Positions 28,150 to 36,931 of a stretch of DNA of 64,000 bases are shown in pieces (within the stretch, counting starts at the first letter, position 1; each line of letters begins with the position of its first letter). Both the position numbers and the translations under genes were made by a program. Source of the DNA: Cellulomonas flavigena DSM 20109. GTDB taxonomy: Bacteria > Actinomycetota > Actinomycetes > Actinomycetales > Cellulomonadaceae. The notes below the pieces were generated by a model. It was given only the letters and a program-made list of their open reading frames with translations, did no database searches and was not told the DNA's origin. The stretch spans positions 1,116,001-1,180,000 of the forward strand of contig NC_014151.1 of assembly GCF_000092865.1 (NCBI RefSeq). The letters run 5' to 3'.

Positions 28150-29670
28150 GTGACCAGCCAGCAGACCGCCGCGCCCGACGAGCCGCAGGTGGCCGCCGCC
28201 ACCGCCGCCTCCACCGTCCGTGACGCCCCCGCCGCACCGTCCGGCGGACGCGTCGTCATCGTCGGTGGCGGCCCCGGTGGGTACGAGGCGGCACTCGTCG
28301 CCCGGCGCCTGGGGGCGCACGTCACGGTCGTCGAGCGGGCCGGGCTCGGGGGCTCGGCCGTGCTCACCGACGTCGTGCCGTCCAAGACGCTCATCGCGAC
28401 GGCCGAGTGGATGACGATCGCCGACCGCGCGCCCGAGCTCGGCATCCGCCTCGACGACCTGGGCGCGGGCGGCGCCGGCGGCCCCGTCAACGTGGCCGAG
28501 GCGCTGCGCCACCGCATCGACCTGCAGGCGGTCAACGCGCGCGTCAAGGCGCTCGCAGCCGCGCAGTCGGCCGACATCCGCGGTCGGCTGGCCCGCGAGG
28601 GCGTCGAGATCGTCCACGGGACGGGCCGTCTGCTCGACCCCGAGCGCGTCGCCGTCACCGAGCAGGACGGCACCGAGCACGTCCTGGCCGCGGACGTCGT
28701 CCTCGTCGCGACCGGTGCCACCCCGCGCGTGCTGCCCGACGCACGCCCGGACGGCGAGCGCATCCTCACCTGGACCCAGATGTACAACCTCACCGAGGTG
28801 CCGGAGCGGCTGGTCGTCGTGGGGTCGGGCGTCACCGGCGCGGAGTTCGCCGGCGCCTACACGCTGCTCGGCTCCGACGTCGTGCTCGTCTCCAGCCGTG
28901 ACCGCGTGCTCCCGGGGGAGGACGCCGACGCCGCCGAGCTCATCGAGCGGGTGTTCACGCAGCGGGGCATGACGGTCGCGTCGCGCTCGCGGGCGTCGGC
29001 GGCGCGCCGCACCGCCGACGGCGTGGTCGTGACCCTCGAGGACGGGAGCACGGTCGAGGGCTCGCACGTGCTGTTCGCCGTCGGCTCGATCCCGACGACG
29101 CGCGACATGGGCCTGGAGGAGGCGGGCGTCCACCTGACCCCGTCGGGCCACGTCCAGGTGGACAAGGTCTCGCGCACCAACGTGCGGGGTGTCTACGCCG
29201 CCGGCGACTGCACCGGGGTCCTGCCGCTCGCGTCGGTCGCCGCGACGCAGGGCCGGATCGCGATGTCGCACGCCCTCGGCGACGCGGTGGCGCCGCTCGC
29301 GCTGCGCGGCATCTCGGCGAACATCTTCACCGTGCCGGAGATCGCGACCGTCGGGCTGTCGGAGTCGCGGCTGCAGGCCATGGGGACGCACTACCGCACG
29401 AGCACGTTGCCGCTGGCGCGCAACCCCCGCGCCAAGATGCTCGGCGTGCGCGACGGCTTCGTGAAGATCTTCGCGCACGCCGGCACGGGCACCGTGCTGG
29501 GGGCTGTCGTGGTCGGGCCGCGCGCGAGCGAGTCGATCTTCCCGCTCACGCTCGCGGTCCAGCACCGGCTGACGGCCGACGAGGTCGCCGAGGCGTCGAC
29601 GGTCTACCCGTCGATGTCGGGCACGATCGGCGAGGTCGCGCGCATGCTGCACCAGCGCATCGAGGACTGA
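28150..29670 (+). CDS. lpdA: LpdA-type NAD(P)H quinone dehydrogenase (FAD flavoprotein)
   Basis: 506 residues of the class I disulfide-reductase fold. FAD motif [13 protein letters not shown] (about residues 36-48), second dinucleotide motif [14 protein letters not shown] (about 221-234), [10 protein letters not shown] (about 348-357) and the C-terminal dimerisation domain are present. The redox CxxxxC is replaced by [17 protein letters not shown], so it cannot act as a lipoamide dehydrogenase. Mycobacterial LpdA (Rv3303c), in the same gene neighbourhood, also lacks this pair and reduces quinones. An Ala-rich N-terminal tail of about 30 residues makes the start uncertain; GTG 28150 fits a weak box CAGGAT six bases upstream. 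Confidence 0.88.
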   Translation: MTSQQTAAPDEPQVAAATAASTVRDAPAAPSGGRVVIVGGGPGGYEAALVARRLGAHVTVVERAGLGGSAVLTDVVPSKTLIATAEWMTIADRAPELGIRLDDLGAGGAGGPVNVAEALRHRIDLQAVNARVKALAAAQSADIRGRLAREGVEIVHGTGRLLDPERVAVTEQDGTEHVLAADVVLVATGATPRVLPDARPDGERILTWTQMYNLTEVPERLVVVGSGVTGAEFAGAYTLLGSDVVLVSSRDRVLPGEDADAAELIERVFTQRGMTVASRSRASAARRTADGVVVTLEDGSTVEGSHVLFAVGSIPTTRDMGLEEAGVHLTPSGHVQVDKVSRTNVRGVYAAGDCTGVLPLASVAATQGRIAMSHALGDAVAPLALRGISANIFTVPEIATVGLSESRLQAMGTHYRTSTLPLARNPRAKMLGVRDGFVKIFAHAGTGTVLGAVVVGPRASESIFPLTLAVQHRLTADEVAEASTVYPSMSGTIGEVARMLHQRIED

Positions 29671-29760
29671 GCCGCGGCTGCGAGCCGGCGGTCACCCGTC
29701 GTGTCGCGGCGCCCAGGCTCGTGGGCCGACCGGTGCTCGGGCAGGAGCCCTGCGACGCAC

Positions 29761-29781
29761 CGGCTGACCGGTGGTCAGCCG
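29761..29781. terminator. Convergent hairpin between lpdA and Nudix genes
   Basis: CGGCTGACC (29761-29769) pairs perfectly with GGTCAGCCG (29773-29781) across a 3-base loop. It includes the Nudix stop codon and lies 90 bases after the lpdA stop. Its tight stem and convergent position suggest a bidirectional terminator. Confidence 0.5.
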
Positions 29782-30260
29782 TCCAGCCGTGCGCGCAGGG
29801 TCGGCCACGCGTCGGCGAACGCCGGCAGCAGGTCGCGCGCGGTGACGTCGGCGACCGCGACCCAGGCGACCTCGAGGCTCTCGTGGTCGGTCGCGGTGGG
29901 CGTGAACGGCGTGAGGGCGTCCGCGAGCACGGTCGTGTAGGACCAGTCGGGGTGCTGCAGCACGTGCTCGCCGCGCACGGCGACGGTCGCCGCGTCCACG
30001 CCCGCCTCCTCGTGCGCCTCGCGCAGTGCGGCCTGCGCGGCTGTCTCGTCGGGCTCGCGGGCCCCGCCCGGCAGGCCCCACGTGCCGCCCTGGTCGCTCC
30101 ACAGGGCGCGGTGCTGGAGCACCACGTGCGTCGCGCGTCCTGCCGTGTCGCGGCGCACCAGCAGCAGCCCGGCCGCCCCGCACACGCCCCAGTGCCGGCT
30201 CCCGCAGGCGCACTCCACCCAGCCGTCGCCGGGGCGACGGCGCCCCTCCGGTGCGGCCAT
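29775..30260 (-). CDS. Nudix hydrolase
   Basis: 161 residues. The Nudix box is complete: GGAREPDETAAQAALREAHE followed by EAG (about residues 67-89), preceded by WGLPGG. An N-terminal CACGSRHWGVCG could bind a metal, but with only three Cys in that span I do not call a zinc ribbon. It hydrolyses a nucleoside diphosphate linked to another group; the substrate is unknown. It starts eight bases after the biotin carboxylase stop on the same strand, without its own ribosome-binding site, so it is probably coupled. Confidence 0.85.
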   Translation of the reverse strand: MAAPEGRRRPGDGWVECACGSRHWGVCGAAGLLLVRRDTAGRATHVVLQHRALWSDQGGTWGLPGGAREPDETAAQAALREAHEEAGVDAATVAVRGEHVLQHPDWSYTTVLADALTPFTPTATDHESLEVAWVAVADVTARDLLPAFADAWPTLRARLDG

Positions 30261-30268
30261 GCGGGGGC

Positions 30269-32077
30269 TCAGCCGACGATGTCGCAGATCGCGCCGCCCG
30301 CGCTGACGCTCGCACCCACGGCGGCGGTCAACGACTGCACGGTCCCGGCGCGGTGAGCGACGAGCGGCTGCTCCATCTTCATGGCCTCGAGCACCACGAC
30401 GAGGTCGCCCTCGGCGACCTGCGCGCCCTCGGCGACCGCGACCTTGACGATCGTGCCCTGCATCGGGGACGCGAGCACCGTGCCGTTCGACGCACCGGCG
30501 CGGGTGGCGCGCGTGCGCGCGGGCCGCCGGGGTGCGGCACCGGTGCGTCCCGCGGCGAGACGCCCGCCGGCGGGGCCCCGACCCAGGCCGAGCGCGGCGG
30601 GCAGCACGACCTCGAGCCGCTTGCCGCCGACCTCGACGACCACGCGCTCGAGCTCGGCGTCCGGTGCCGGCTCGTCCTCGTCGGCCGGCTTCGGCGCACC
30701 GCCGAGCCCTGCGACGGTCTCGGCGAACTCGGTCTCGATCCACCGCGTGTGCACCGAGAACGGCTGCGCGTCGTCGGCGGGGACGAACGCCTCGGCCTCG
30801 AGCACGGCGCGGTGGAACGGCACGACGGTCGGGATGCCGACGACCTCGAGCTCGGCGAGCGCGCGGCGTGCCCGCTCGACGGCCTGGCGGCGGGTCGCGC
30901 CCGTGACGACCAGCTTGGCGATCATCGAGTCGAACAGTCCCGAGACGCTGTCGCCCTCGACGACCCCGGAGTCCACGCGCACGCCGGGGCCCGAGGGCAG
31001 GCGCAGGCGCGTGATGCGGCCCGGCGCGGGCAGGAAGCCCGCCGCCGGGTCCTCGCCGTTGATGCGGAACTCGATCGAGTGTCCGCGCGTCGCGACCTCG
31101 GTGTAGCCCAGTGGCTCGCCCGCTGCGATGCGCAGCTGCTCGCGCACGAGGTCGATGCCGCTGATCTCCTCGGTGACGGGGTGCTCGACCTGCAGGCGCG
31201 TGTTGACCTCGAGGAACGAGACCGTGCCGTCGGCCCCCACGAGGAACTCGCACGTCCCGGCGCCGACGTACCCGGCCTCGCGCAGGATCGCCCTCGACGC
31301 TGTCACGAGGGCGGAGTTCTGCTCGTCGGTGAGGAACGGCGCGGGCGCCTCCTCGACGAGCTTCTGGTGGCGGCGCTGCAGCGAGCAGTCGCGCGTGGAG
31401 ACCACCACGACCGTGCCGTGCGCGTCCGCGAGGCACTGCGTCTCGACGTGCCGAGGCCGGTCGAGGTAGCGCTCGACGAAGCACTCGCCCCGACCGAACG
31501 CCGCGACGGCCTCGCGCACCGCCGACTCGTACATCTCGTCGATCTCGTCGGCCTCGCGCGCGACCTTCAACCCGCGCCCACCACCGCCGAAGGCGGCCTT
31601 GATGGCGATCGGCAGACCGTGCTCGGCGGCGAACGCGTGGATCTCGCTCACGTCCGCGACCGGGTCGGGTGTGCCGGCGACGAGCGGTGCGCCGGCGCGC
31701 TGCGCGATGTGGCGCGCGCTGACCTTGTCGCCGAGCGACTCGATCGCGGCCGGTGGCGGGCCGACCCAGGTCAGGCCCGCGTCGATCACGGCCTGGGCGA
31801 ACTGCGCGTTCTCCGCGAGGAAGCCGTAGCCGGGGTGCACCGCGTCGGCGCCCGAGCGGCGGGCGACGTCGAGCAGCTTCGCGATGTCGAGGTACGTCTC
31901 GGCCGCGCGCGCGCCGTCGAGGGCGTACGCCTCGTCCGCCACGTGCACGTGCAGCGCGTCCCGGTCGGTGTCCGAGTACACCGCCACGGAGGCGACGCCG
32001 GCGTCGCGGCAGGCACGGGCGATGCGGACGGCGATCTCGCCGCGGTTCGCGACGAGGACCTTGGTCATGAGGGGCAC
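30269..32077 (-). CDS. accA3: Acyl-CoA carboxylase alpha chain (biotin carboxylase + BCCP)
   Basis: 602 residues. Biotin carboxylase domain (about 1-450) with [20 protein letters not shown] near the start, the ATP loop [13 protein letters not shown] (about 160-172), [15 protein letters not shown] (about 291-305) and the catalytic FRINGEDP. An Arg/Ala-rich linker leads to a biotin carrier domain (about 525-602) with the biotinyl Lys in EAMKMEQ. It carboxylates biotin for acetyl- or propionyl-CoA carboxylase with AccD/AccE encoded 5 kb away. Two starts are possible: GTG 32077 (a TACCGT box ends five bases upstream) or ATG 32068, which gives the family N-terminus; neither has a Shine-Dalgarno sequence. 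Confidence 0.95.
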   Translation of the reverse strand: MPLMTKVLVANRGEIAVRIARACRDAGVASVAVYSDTDRDALHVHVADEAYALDGARAAETYLDIAKLLDVARRSGADAVHPGYGFLAENAQFAQAVIDAGLTWVGPPPAAIESLGDKVSARHIAQRAGAPLVAGTPDPVADVSEIHAFAAEHGLPIAIKAAFGGGGRGLKVAREADEIDEMYESAVREAVAAFGRGECFVERYLDRPRHVETQCLADAHGTVVVVSTRDCSLQRRHQKLVEEAPAPFLTDEQNSALVTASRAILREAGYVGAGTCEFLVGADGTVSFLEVNTRLQVEHPVTEEISGIDLVREQLRIAAGEPLGYTEVATRGHSIEFRINGEDPAAGFLPAPGRITRLRLPSGPGVRVDSGVVEGDSVSGLFDSMIAKLVVTGATRRQAVERARRALAELEVVGIPTVVPFHRAVLEAEAFVPADDAQPFSVHTRWIETEFAETVAGLGGAPKPADEDEPAPDAELERVVVEVGGKRLEVVLPAALGLGRGPAGGRLAAGRTGAAPRRPARTRATRAGASNGTVLASPMQGTIVKVAVAEGAQVAEGDLVVVLEAMKMEQPLVAHRAGTVQSLTAAVGASVSAGGAICDIVG

Positions 32078-32199
32078 GGCTCACGGTAACGCGCGCGGTG
32101 CGCCCGCCTGCAGTCCCGCCCGGGCGTCGCCACAAGATTGCCGCTACCCCCCAAGCGGCGCCCGCGGGACCTTGTAGGAACCCACCAGCGCGCGGGTGC

Positions 32200-32865
32200 T
32201 CAGCGGCGCCAGAGGTCGGGCACGGTGAGGCCGACGTCCGCGAGCAGGTGCCGCAGCAGCGGCAGGCTGACGCCCACGACGGTGTGGTGGTCCCCCTCGA
32301 TGCGCTCGACGAAGGGTCCGCCGAGGCCGTCGATCGTGAACGCCCCGGCGACGGCCAGGGGCTCGCGCGTCGCGACGTACGCGGCGACCTCGGCGTCCGA
32401 GAGGTCGGCGAAGTGCACGACCGTCGACGCCGTCGCCCCCAGGGTCGCTCGCGTGCCGCCCGCGTCGGGGTCGCGCTCGTCGACGAGCCAGTGGCCCGTG
32501 TGCAGCACGCCGGAGCGGCCGCGCATCGCGCGCCACCGGGCGACCGCGTCCTCCGCGTCGGCGGGCTTGCCCAGCACCTCGCCGTCGAGCTCCAGCATCG
32601 AGTCGCAGCCGAGCACCACGACGTCCTCGTCGTCGTCCCAGCCCTCGACGTCGAGGTCGTCGAGCCGGTGCGCGACGTCCTCCGCCTTGGCCTGCGCGAG
32701 CACGAGCACCGCGTCCGCCGGGTCGAGGTCGCCCCAGCGCTCGCGCGCGGCGGCCAGCACCGCGTCCTCGTCGACGGCCGAGACCGCGACGAGCGGGTCG
32801 AGGCCCGCTGCGGTGAGCGTCGAGCGGCGGGCGGGGGAGGCGGAGGCGAGCAGCAGCCGGGTCAC
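32200..32865 (-). CDS. maf: Maf-type nucleoside triphosphate pyrophosphatase
   Basis: 221 residues. The Maf signature LLLASASPARRSTL lies at residues 4-17, VLGCDSMLELDGEVLGKP (about 88-105) carries the catalytic Asp, and GAFTIDGLGGPFVERIEGD (about 172-190) follows. The family hydrolyses modified or non-canonical NTPs and is linked to division control. Neighbour of the carboxylase alpha chain, as in mycobacteria (accA3, maf, accE5, accD5, birA). GTG start with leaderless box. Confidence 0.92.
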   Translation of the reverse strand: MTRLLLASASPARRSTLTAAGLDPLVAVSAVDEDAVLAAARERWGDLDPADAVLVLAQAKAEDVAHRLDDLDVEGWDDDEDVVVLGCDSMLELDGEVLGKPADAEDAVARWRAMRGRSGVLHTGHWLVDERDPDAGGTRATLGATASTVVHFADLSDAEVAAYVATREPLAVAGAFTIDGLGGPFVERIEGDHHTVVGVSLPLLRHLLADVGLTVPDLWRR

Positions 32866-32872
32866 GGCGACG

Positions 32873-32878
32873 ACCTTA
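32873..32878 (-). promoter_or_regulatory. -10 box TAAGGT of maf, leaderless layout
   Basis: Minus-strand TAAGGT ends 7 bases before the GTG at 32865. Confidence 0.5.
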
Positions 32879-32984
32879 CGCCGCGCCCACCTGCAGGTCG
32901 GTGGTCCGCCCGGGACGTGGGGCCTGCGGTCTCACAGGGACGCAGGGCAGAATGTCGCACCTGACCGCAGGCGAGGAGACCACG

Positions 32985-33695
32985 GTGAAGGACGCGACCA
33001 AGGACGTGCGCGGCGAGGCCGACGCGCGCGAGATCGACGACGACCTCGAGACCGCGCTGCTCGACGACGACCCCGACCTGCGGCGCCCCGCACCGCCGGC
33101 CTGGCGGCGTCGGACGGCGATCGAGATGCTCGTCTCGGGGCTCATCGGTCTGTACACGTCGTTCGTGCTGTCGTACGAGGCCATCCCGATCGCGGTGGCG
33201 AAGGCGACCGACACGACGGCGGCGCTGAGCTGCGACCTCAACGCCGTCATCTCGTGCGGCACGGTCGGCGCGTCGTGGCAGGCCGAGCTCTTCGGCTTCC
33301 CCAACGCGTTCCTCGGCATCGCGGCGGAGGCGATCGTCATCACCGTGGCCGTCGCGATGATCGGCGGCGTGCTGTTCCCGCGCTGGTTCATGCTCAGCGC
33401 CCAGGTCGTCTACACCGCAGGCCTGGTCTTCGCGTGGTGGCTGTTCCAGCAGTCGTTCTTCGTCATCGGCGCGCTGTGCCCCTGGTGCCTGCTCATCACG
33501 GTGACCACCACCCTGGTGTGGGCAGGGCTGACGCGCGTCAACGTGCGCGACGGTCACCTGAACCTTCCCGGACGCTGGGGCCCGTGGGGGCGCCGGTTCG
33601 TCGCGTCGGGCAACGACTGGTTCGTCACCGTCGCCGTGCTCGTGCTGTTCGCGGCCGTGGTGATGGCCAAGTACGGCTGGACGCTCTTCGTCTGA
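32985..33695 (+). CDS. Vitamin K epoxide reductase (VKOR) family protein
   Basis: 236 residues from GTG 32985, which has GAGGAG six bases upstream; an ATG at 32952 would add 11. A hydrophilic acidic N-terminus (about 45 residues) precedes four to five membrane helices. The loop cysteines CDLNAVISC (about 80-88) and the active-site pair CPWC (about 164-167) mark a VKOR that reoxidises a DsbA-like thiol oxidase using quinone, supporting disulfide formation in exported proteins. There is no fused thioredoxin domain, and no DsbA homologue in the window. Confidence 0.88.
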   Translation: MKDATKDVRGEADAREIDDDLETALLDDDPDLRRPAPPAWRRRTAIEMLVSGLIGLYTSFVLSYEAIPIAVAKATDTTAALSCDLNAVISCGTVGASWQAELFGFPNAFLGIAAEAIVITVAVAMIGGVLFPRWFMLSAQVVYTAGLVFAWWLFQQSFFVIGALCPWCLLITVTTTLVWAGLTRVNVRDGHLNLPGRWGPWGRRFVASGNDWFVTVAVLVLFAAVVMAKYGWTLFV

Positions 33696-33780
33696 CGTCG
33701 CCCCGGGGTGGGTGCGGCGCGGGGGCTCGCGTCGCGACCTGCACATCCTCGCGCGACCCGAGGTCACACGGACGGGCGCC

Positions 33781-33807
33781 ACAAACGGTGTGCAACAGAA
33801 CGTTTGT
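33781..33807 (+). promoter_or_regulatory. LacI-type operator-like sequence before the maltose-binding remnant
   Basis: ACAAACG (33781-33787) and CGTTTGT (33801-33807) form an inverted repeat. The second half overlaps an AACGTT core (AGAACGTTTGT) like LacI/MalR-family operators. It is AT-rich relative to its surroundings and ends only 8-14 bases before possible GTG starts of the remnant. Confidence 0.4.
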
Positions 33808-33814
33808 ACGTCAC

Positions 33815-34309
33815 GTGGTCGTGCCCGCCTACCGTGGTGCCGGACGCTCGCCGTTCGTCCTCACCGGGCCCTGGAACGTGCCGACGTTCCTCGACGCCGG
33901 CCTCGACGTCACCGTGCTGCCCGTGCCGTCCGCCGGACCGGAGCCCGCGCAGCCGTTCGTCGGCGTGCAGATGGCGTTCATCGCGCGCTCGACGCCCGAC
34001 GAGGTCTCGGCCGGTGCGCTGCTCGACCACCTCGCCGACCACGAGACGCAGACGGCGCTCTACGAGGCGACCGGCCGCGCGCCCGCGCTGACCTCGGCGG
34101 TCGACGCGATCTCCGACGACCCGGTCGTGCGCGGCTTCGCCGAGGCCGGTGCGGAGGGCGCGCCGATGCCGGCGATCCCGCAGATGTCCGTGGTGTGGGC
34201 CTTCTGGGGTGGCACCCAGATCGCGATCATCGGCGAGCCCGACGGTGACGTCCACGACAGGTGGGACGCGATGGTCGCGGGTATCGAGGGTGCGATCCTC
34301 GACTCCTGA
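33815..34309 (+). pseudogene. C-terminal remnant of a maltose/maltodextrin-binding protein (MalE-like)
   Basis: 164 codons counted from GTG 33815. GPWNVPTFL, VTVLPVP, PFVGVQMAFIA, ETQTALYEATGRAPAL and PMPAIPQMSVVWAFW match the C-terminal lobe of MalE-type solute-binding proteins, which are normally about 400 residues with a lipoprotein signal. The N-terminal half, signal peptide and lipobox are missing, and no permease or ATPase genes follow. Promoter-like sequence runs straight into the C-terminal part, as an internal deletion would leave. I treat it as a decayed gene; a functional short protein cannot be excluded because the frame is intact. Confidence 0.65.
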
Positions 34310-34320
34310 GCCCTCGGCGT

Positions 34321-34357
34321 GGACAGGCCCGGCGACGTCACGCCGCCGGGCCCGTCC
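34321..34357. terminator. Convergent hairpin between MalE remnant and DUF885 gene
   Basis: GGACAGGCCCGGCG (34321-34334) pairs with CGCCGGGCCCGTCC (34344-34357) over 14 bases with one mismatch and a 9-base loop. It lies between two converging stops and can serve both. Confidence 0.7.
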
Positions 34358-34383
34358 GCGCGCGGGCCGGGTACCGCGCGGGG

Positions 34384-36081
34384 TCAGCGCGCCAGCGCCC
34401 CCGGCAGCACCTCGAGGGGGACCGACCCCAGCGACAGCGCGCGGGCGTGGAACTCGCGGACGTCGAACGTGCGGCCCTGCGCGGCCGCCGCGTCACGCGC
34501 CGCGTCCCGTGCCTTCTCCCACAGCCGCTGCCCGACCTTGTACGACGGCGCCTGCCCCGGCCAGCCCAGGTAGCGCGTGTACTCGAAGCGCACGAACGAC
34601 TCCGACATGTTGACGTTGGCGCGCAGGAAGTCCCAGCCGCTCTCCGGCGTCCACGTCCCGACCTCCGCCGGCGCGGGCAGCCCCAGGTGCATGCCGAGGT
34701 CGAACACGACGCGCGCGGCACGCAGCCGCTGGCCGTCGAGCATCCCGAGCCGGTCGCCCGGGTCGTCGAGGAACCCGAGGTCCGCCATGAGCCGCTCCGC
34801 GTAGAGCGCCCAGCCCTCGCCGTGGCCCGACGTCCACGAGGCGAGCCGACGCCACGAGTTGAGCGTCGCGCGCTCGTGGACCGCCTGGGCGATCTGCAGG
34901 TGATGGCCCGGGACGCCCTCGTGGTAGACGGTCGTGCGCTCGCGCCACGTCGAGAACGACGTCACGTCGTGCGGGACCGACCACCACATGCGGCCCGGCC
35001 TGCTGAAGTCGTCGCTCGGCCCGGTGTAGTAGATCGCCCCCGTGTGCGACGGCGCGATGCGGCACTCGAGCGTCCGCACGGGCGCCGGGATGTCGAAGTG
35101 GGTGCCGTCGAGCGCCTCGATCGCGGCGTCCGACGTCCGCTGCATCCACGCCTGCAGCGCGGTCGTGTCGTCGAGGCGGCGCGCCGGGTCCGCGTCGAGC
35201 ACCGCGACGGCGTCCGCCACGCTGGCGCCGGGACCGGCCACCTGTGCGGCGACCTGCGCCTGCTCGGCCTGCACCCGCGCCAGCTCCTCCAGGCCCCACG
35301 CGTACGTCTCGTCGAGGTCGAGCTGCGCCCCCACGTGGTGCCGCGACCACAGCGCGTACCGGTCGCGGCCGACGGCGTCCTGCTGCGGCGCGCCCGGCGC
35401 GAGCTCGTCGGCGAGGAACTCGGCGAGGTCCGCGTACGCCCGGCGTGCCGTGGCCGCGTTGCGCTCCAGGTCGGCGCGCAGCGCGTGGTCGTCACCCAGC
35501 GCACGGCGTGCGTCGTCGCCCCGGACGAGCCGCGTGAACGCCGAGCGCTCCGGGTCGGCGACCTCGCGGGCCTGCGCGATCACGGCCTGCACCTGCCGGA
35601 TCGCGGCCACGTCGCCGGCCGCCGCGGCGTGCCGCAGCGACGCGACGTACGACGCGAGCGCGTCGGGCACCGTGGCCAGGCGCGCCGCGACGGCGTCCCA
35701 CGCCTCCTCGCTGTCGGTGGGCATGAGGTCGAAGATCTCGACGACCTGCTGCGACGGCGAGGCGATGTTGTTGAGGTAGCGGGCGTGCTCGCCCGCGTCG
35801 TGCAGGGCGATGCCCGTGCCGAGCGCCCAGCGCATCGACGCGACGGTGACCTCGTCGACCTCGTCCGCGGCGGACAGGCCCTCCAGAGCGAGGAGCGTCG
35901 AGCGAGCGGCGGCGGCGCGCTCGGCGGCGGCGTCGGGCGAGAAGTCCGTCATCTCGCGGTCGTGCCCGGGGATCCCCAGGTACGTCGCCTCGAGAGGGTG
36001 CAGACGGGCGAGCGTGCCGACGTAGGCGTCGGCGACGGCGTCGACGGGACTGACAGGGCGGGAAGCGGTGGAGGACGTCAC
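34384..36081 (-). CDS. DUF885 family protein, putative zinc metallopeptidase
   Basis: 565 residues from GTG 36081, chosen because a leaderless box lies 7 bases upstream; the frame is open for 35 more codons without promoter or ribosome-binding site. The family motif YHEGVPGHHLQ (about residue 390) resembles an HExxH-type zinc site, with SGHGEGWALYAERLM downstream supplying a further Glu. There is no signal peptide, so it is cytoplasmic. Members are mostly uncharacterised; a peptidase or amidase role is inferred from the motif only. It stands between the MalE remnant and the accE-accD genes. Confidence 0.8.
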   Translation of the reverse strand: MTSSTASRPVSPVDAVADAYVGTLARLHPLEATYLGIPGHDREMTDFSPDAAAERAAAARSTLLALEGLSAADEVDEVTVASMRWALGTGIALHDAGEHARYLNNIASPSQQVVEIFDLMPTDSEEAWDAVAARLATVPDALASYVASLRHAAAAGDVAAIRQVQAVIAQAREVADPERSAFTRLVRGDDARRALGDDHALRADLERNAATARRAYADLAEFLADELAPGAPQQDAVGRDRYALWSRHHVGAQLDLDETYAWGLEELARVQAEQAQVAAQVAGPGASVADAVAVLDADPARRLDDTTALQAWMQRTSDAAIEALDGTHFDIPAPVRTLECRIAPSHTGAIYYTGPSDDFSRPGRMWWSVPHDVTSFSTWRERTTVYHEGVPGHHLQIAQAVHERATLNSWRRLASWTSGHGEGWALYAERLMADLGFLDDPGDRLGMLDGQRLRAARVVFDLGMHLGLPAPAEVGTWTPESGWDFLRANVNMSESFVRFEYTRYLGWPGQAPSYKVGQRLWEKARDAARDAAAAQGRTFDVREFHARALSLGSVPLEVLPGALAR

Positions 36082-36088
36082 CCGCAGC

Positions 36089-36094
36089 AGCCTA
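36089..36094 (-). promoter_or_regulatory. -10 box TAGGCT, leaderless layout
   Basis: Minus-strand TAGGCT ends 7 bases before the GTG at 36081. It overlaps the end of accE (stop at 36101) by only a few bases. Confidence 0.55.
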
Positions 36095-36100
36095 GGTCCG

Positions 36101-36358
36101 TCAGCGCAGGCTCCACCGCCAGGCGTCGGGCCCGCGCGTCGGCAGGCTCGTCCCGCGCAACCGGCCCGGTGCGACCCACCGGGCACGCGCGGCGCGCGCG
36201 TGCTCGTCGGGTGTCTCCTCCTGCGGTGCGCGGCTCGCCGCGGCGGCCACGAGGCCCGCGACGAGAGCCGCGAGCTCGTCCTCGTCGGGAGTGCCGCGCA
36301 CCACCTGCACGTGCGGGTCCTGCGCGGGGGCGACCGCCGCGTCCACGTCGCCGCTCAC
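36101..36358 (-). CDS. accE: Acyl-CoA carboxylase epsilon subunit
   Basis: 85 residues. The epsilon-type start PHVQVVRGTPDEDELAALVA (about residues 15-34) and the C-terminal Trp-rich end (RWVAPGRLR, GPDAWRWSLR) fit the small subunit that joins alpha and beta chains in actinobacterial acyl-CoA carboxylases. The GTG overlaps the stop of the upstream unknown gene as GTGA. An Ala/Arg-rich middle is normal for the family. Confidence 0.85.
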   Translation of the reverse strand: MSGDVDAAVAPAQDPHVQVVRGTPDEDELAALVAGLVAAAASRAPQEETPDEHARAARARWVAPGRLRGTSLPTRGPDAWRWSLR

Positions 36359-36921
36359 CGGTCGTCCTCGTCGTCGTCCTCGTCGTCCAGCAGCACCGGC
36401 GCCCCGCGCCCCGCGCCCCACTCGCCCACCACGTACCCCCGCTCGGCCAGCGTCTGCGCGATCTGCGCGCCCCCGTCGTCGACGAGGTCGATGACCGCGT
36501 CGAGCGTCAGGTCGCTCACCGTGGCAGGGAGCTCGACCACGAACCCCAGGTGGAACGTGTCGTGGTCGCCCGGCGCCGCCGGCGCGTCCGCGTCCGCGTC
36601 GTCGTCCTCCCACGTCATGCCCGTGAGGTCCGCGTGCAGGCCGAGGCGCGCGTGCAGCAGGTCGTACAGCTGTGCGTTCAGCGACCCGACCCGGCCCTCG
36701 AGGGCCAGCACGCGCGGGTCCTCGTCGGCCTCACGCGCCCCGAACTCCGCGCGGACGCCCACGGCCGTCTCGACGTACGCGTGCAGGGCCGACGCCAGCT
36801 CGTCGACGGCGTCGTGCAGACCGCGCGCGTCCACGCCCGTGAGCGGCTCGCGGCCGTGCGACGCGGGGTCGTGCTCGTCGGACCGGTCGTGGCCGTGCTG
36901 CTCGTGCGCGTCGCCCGTCAT
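36355..36921 (-). CDS. Uncharacterised acidic protein between accD and accE
   Basis: 188 residues, not recognised. The N-terminus is His/Asp-rich (residues 1-25). A helical middle (VDELASALHAYVETAVGVR, then VLALEGRVGSLNAQLYDLLH) could be a coiled coil. FHLGFVVELPATVSDLTLDA suggests a beta-alpha fold, and the tail is a run of Asp and Glu. It starts 11 bases after the accD stop and overlaps accE, so the three genes are one operon. A carboxylase accessory role is inferred from position only. Confidence 0.7.
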   Translation of the reverse strand: MTGDAHEQHGHDRSDEHDPASHGREPLTGVDARGLHDAVDELASALHAYVETAVGVRAEFGAREADEDPRVLALEGRVGSLNAQLYDLLHARLGLHADLTGMTWEDDDADADAPAAPGDHDTFHLGFVVELPATVSDLTLDAVIDLVDDGGAQIAQTLAERGYVVGEWGAGRGAPVLLDDEDDDEDDR

Positions 36922-36931
36922 GCGTGGCCCC

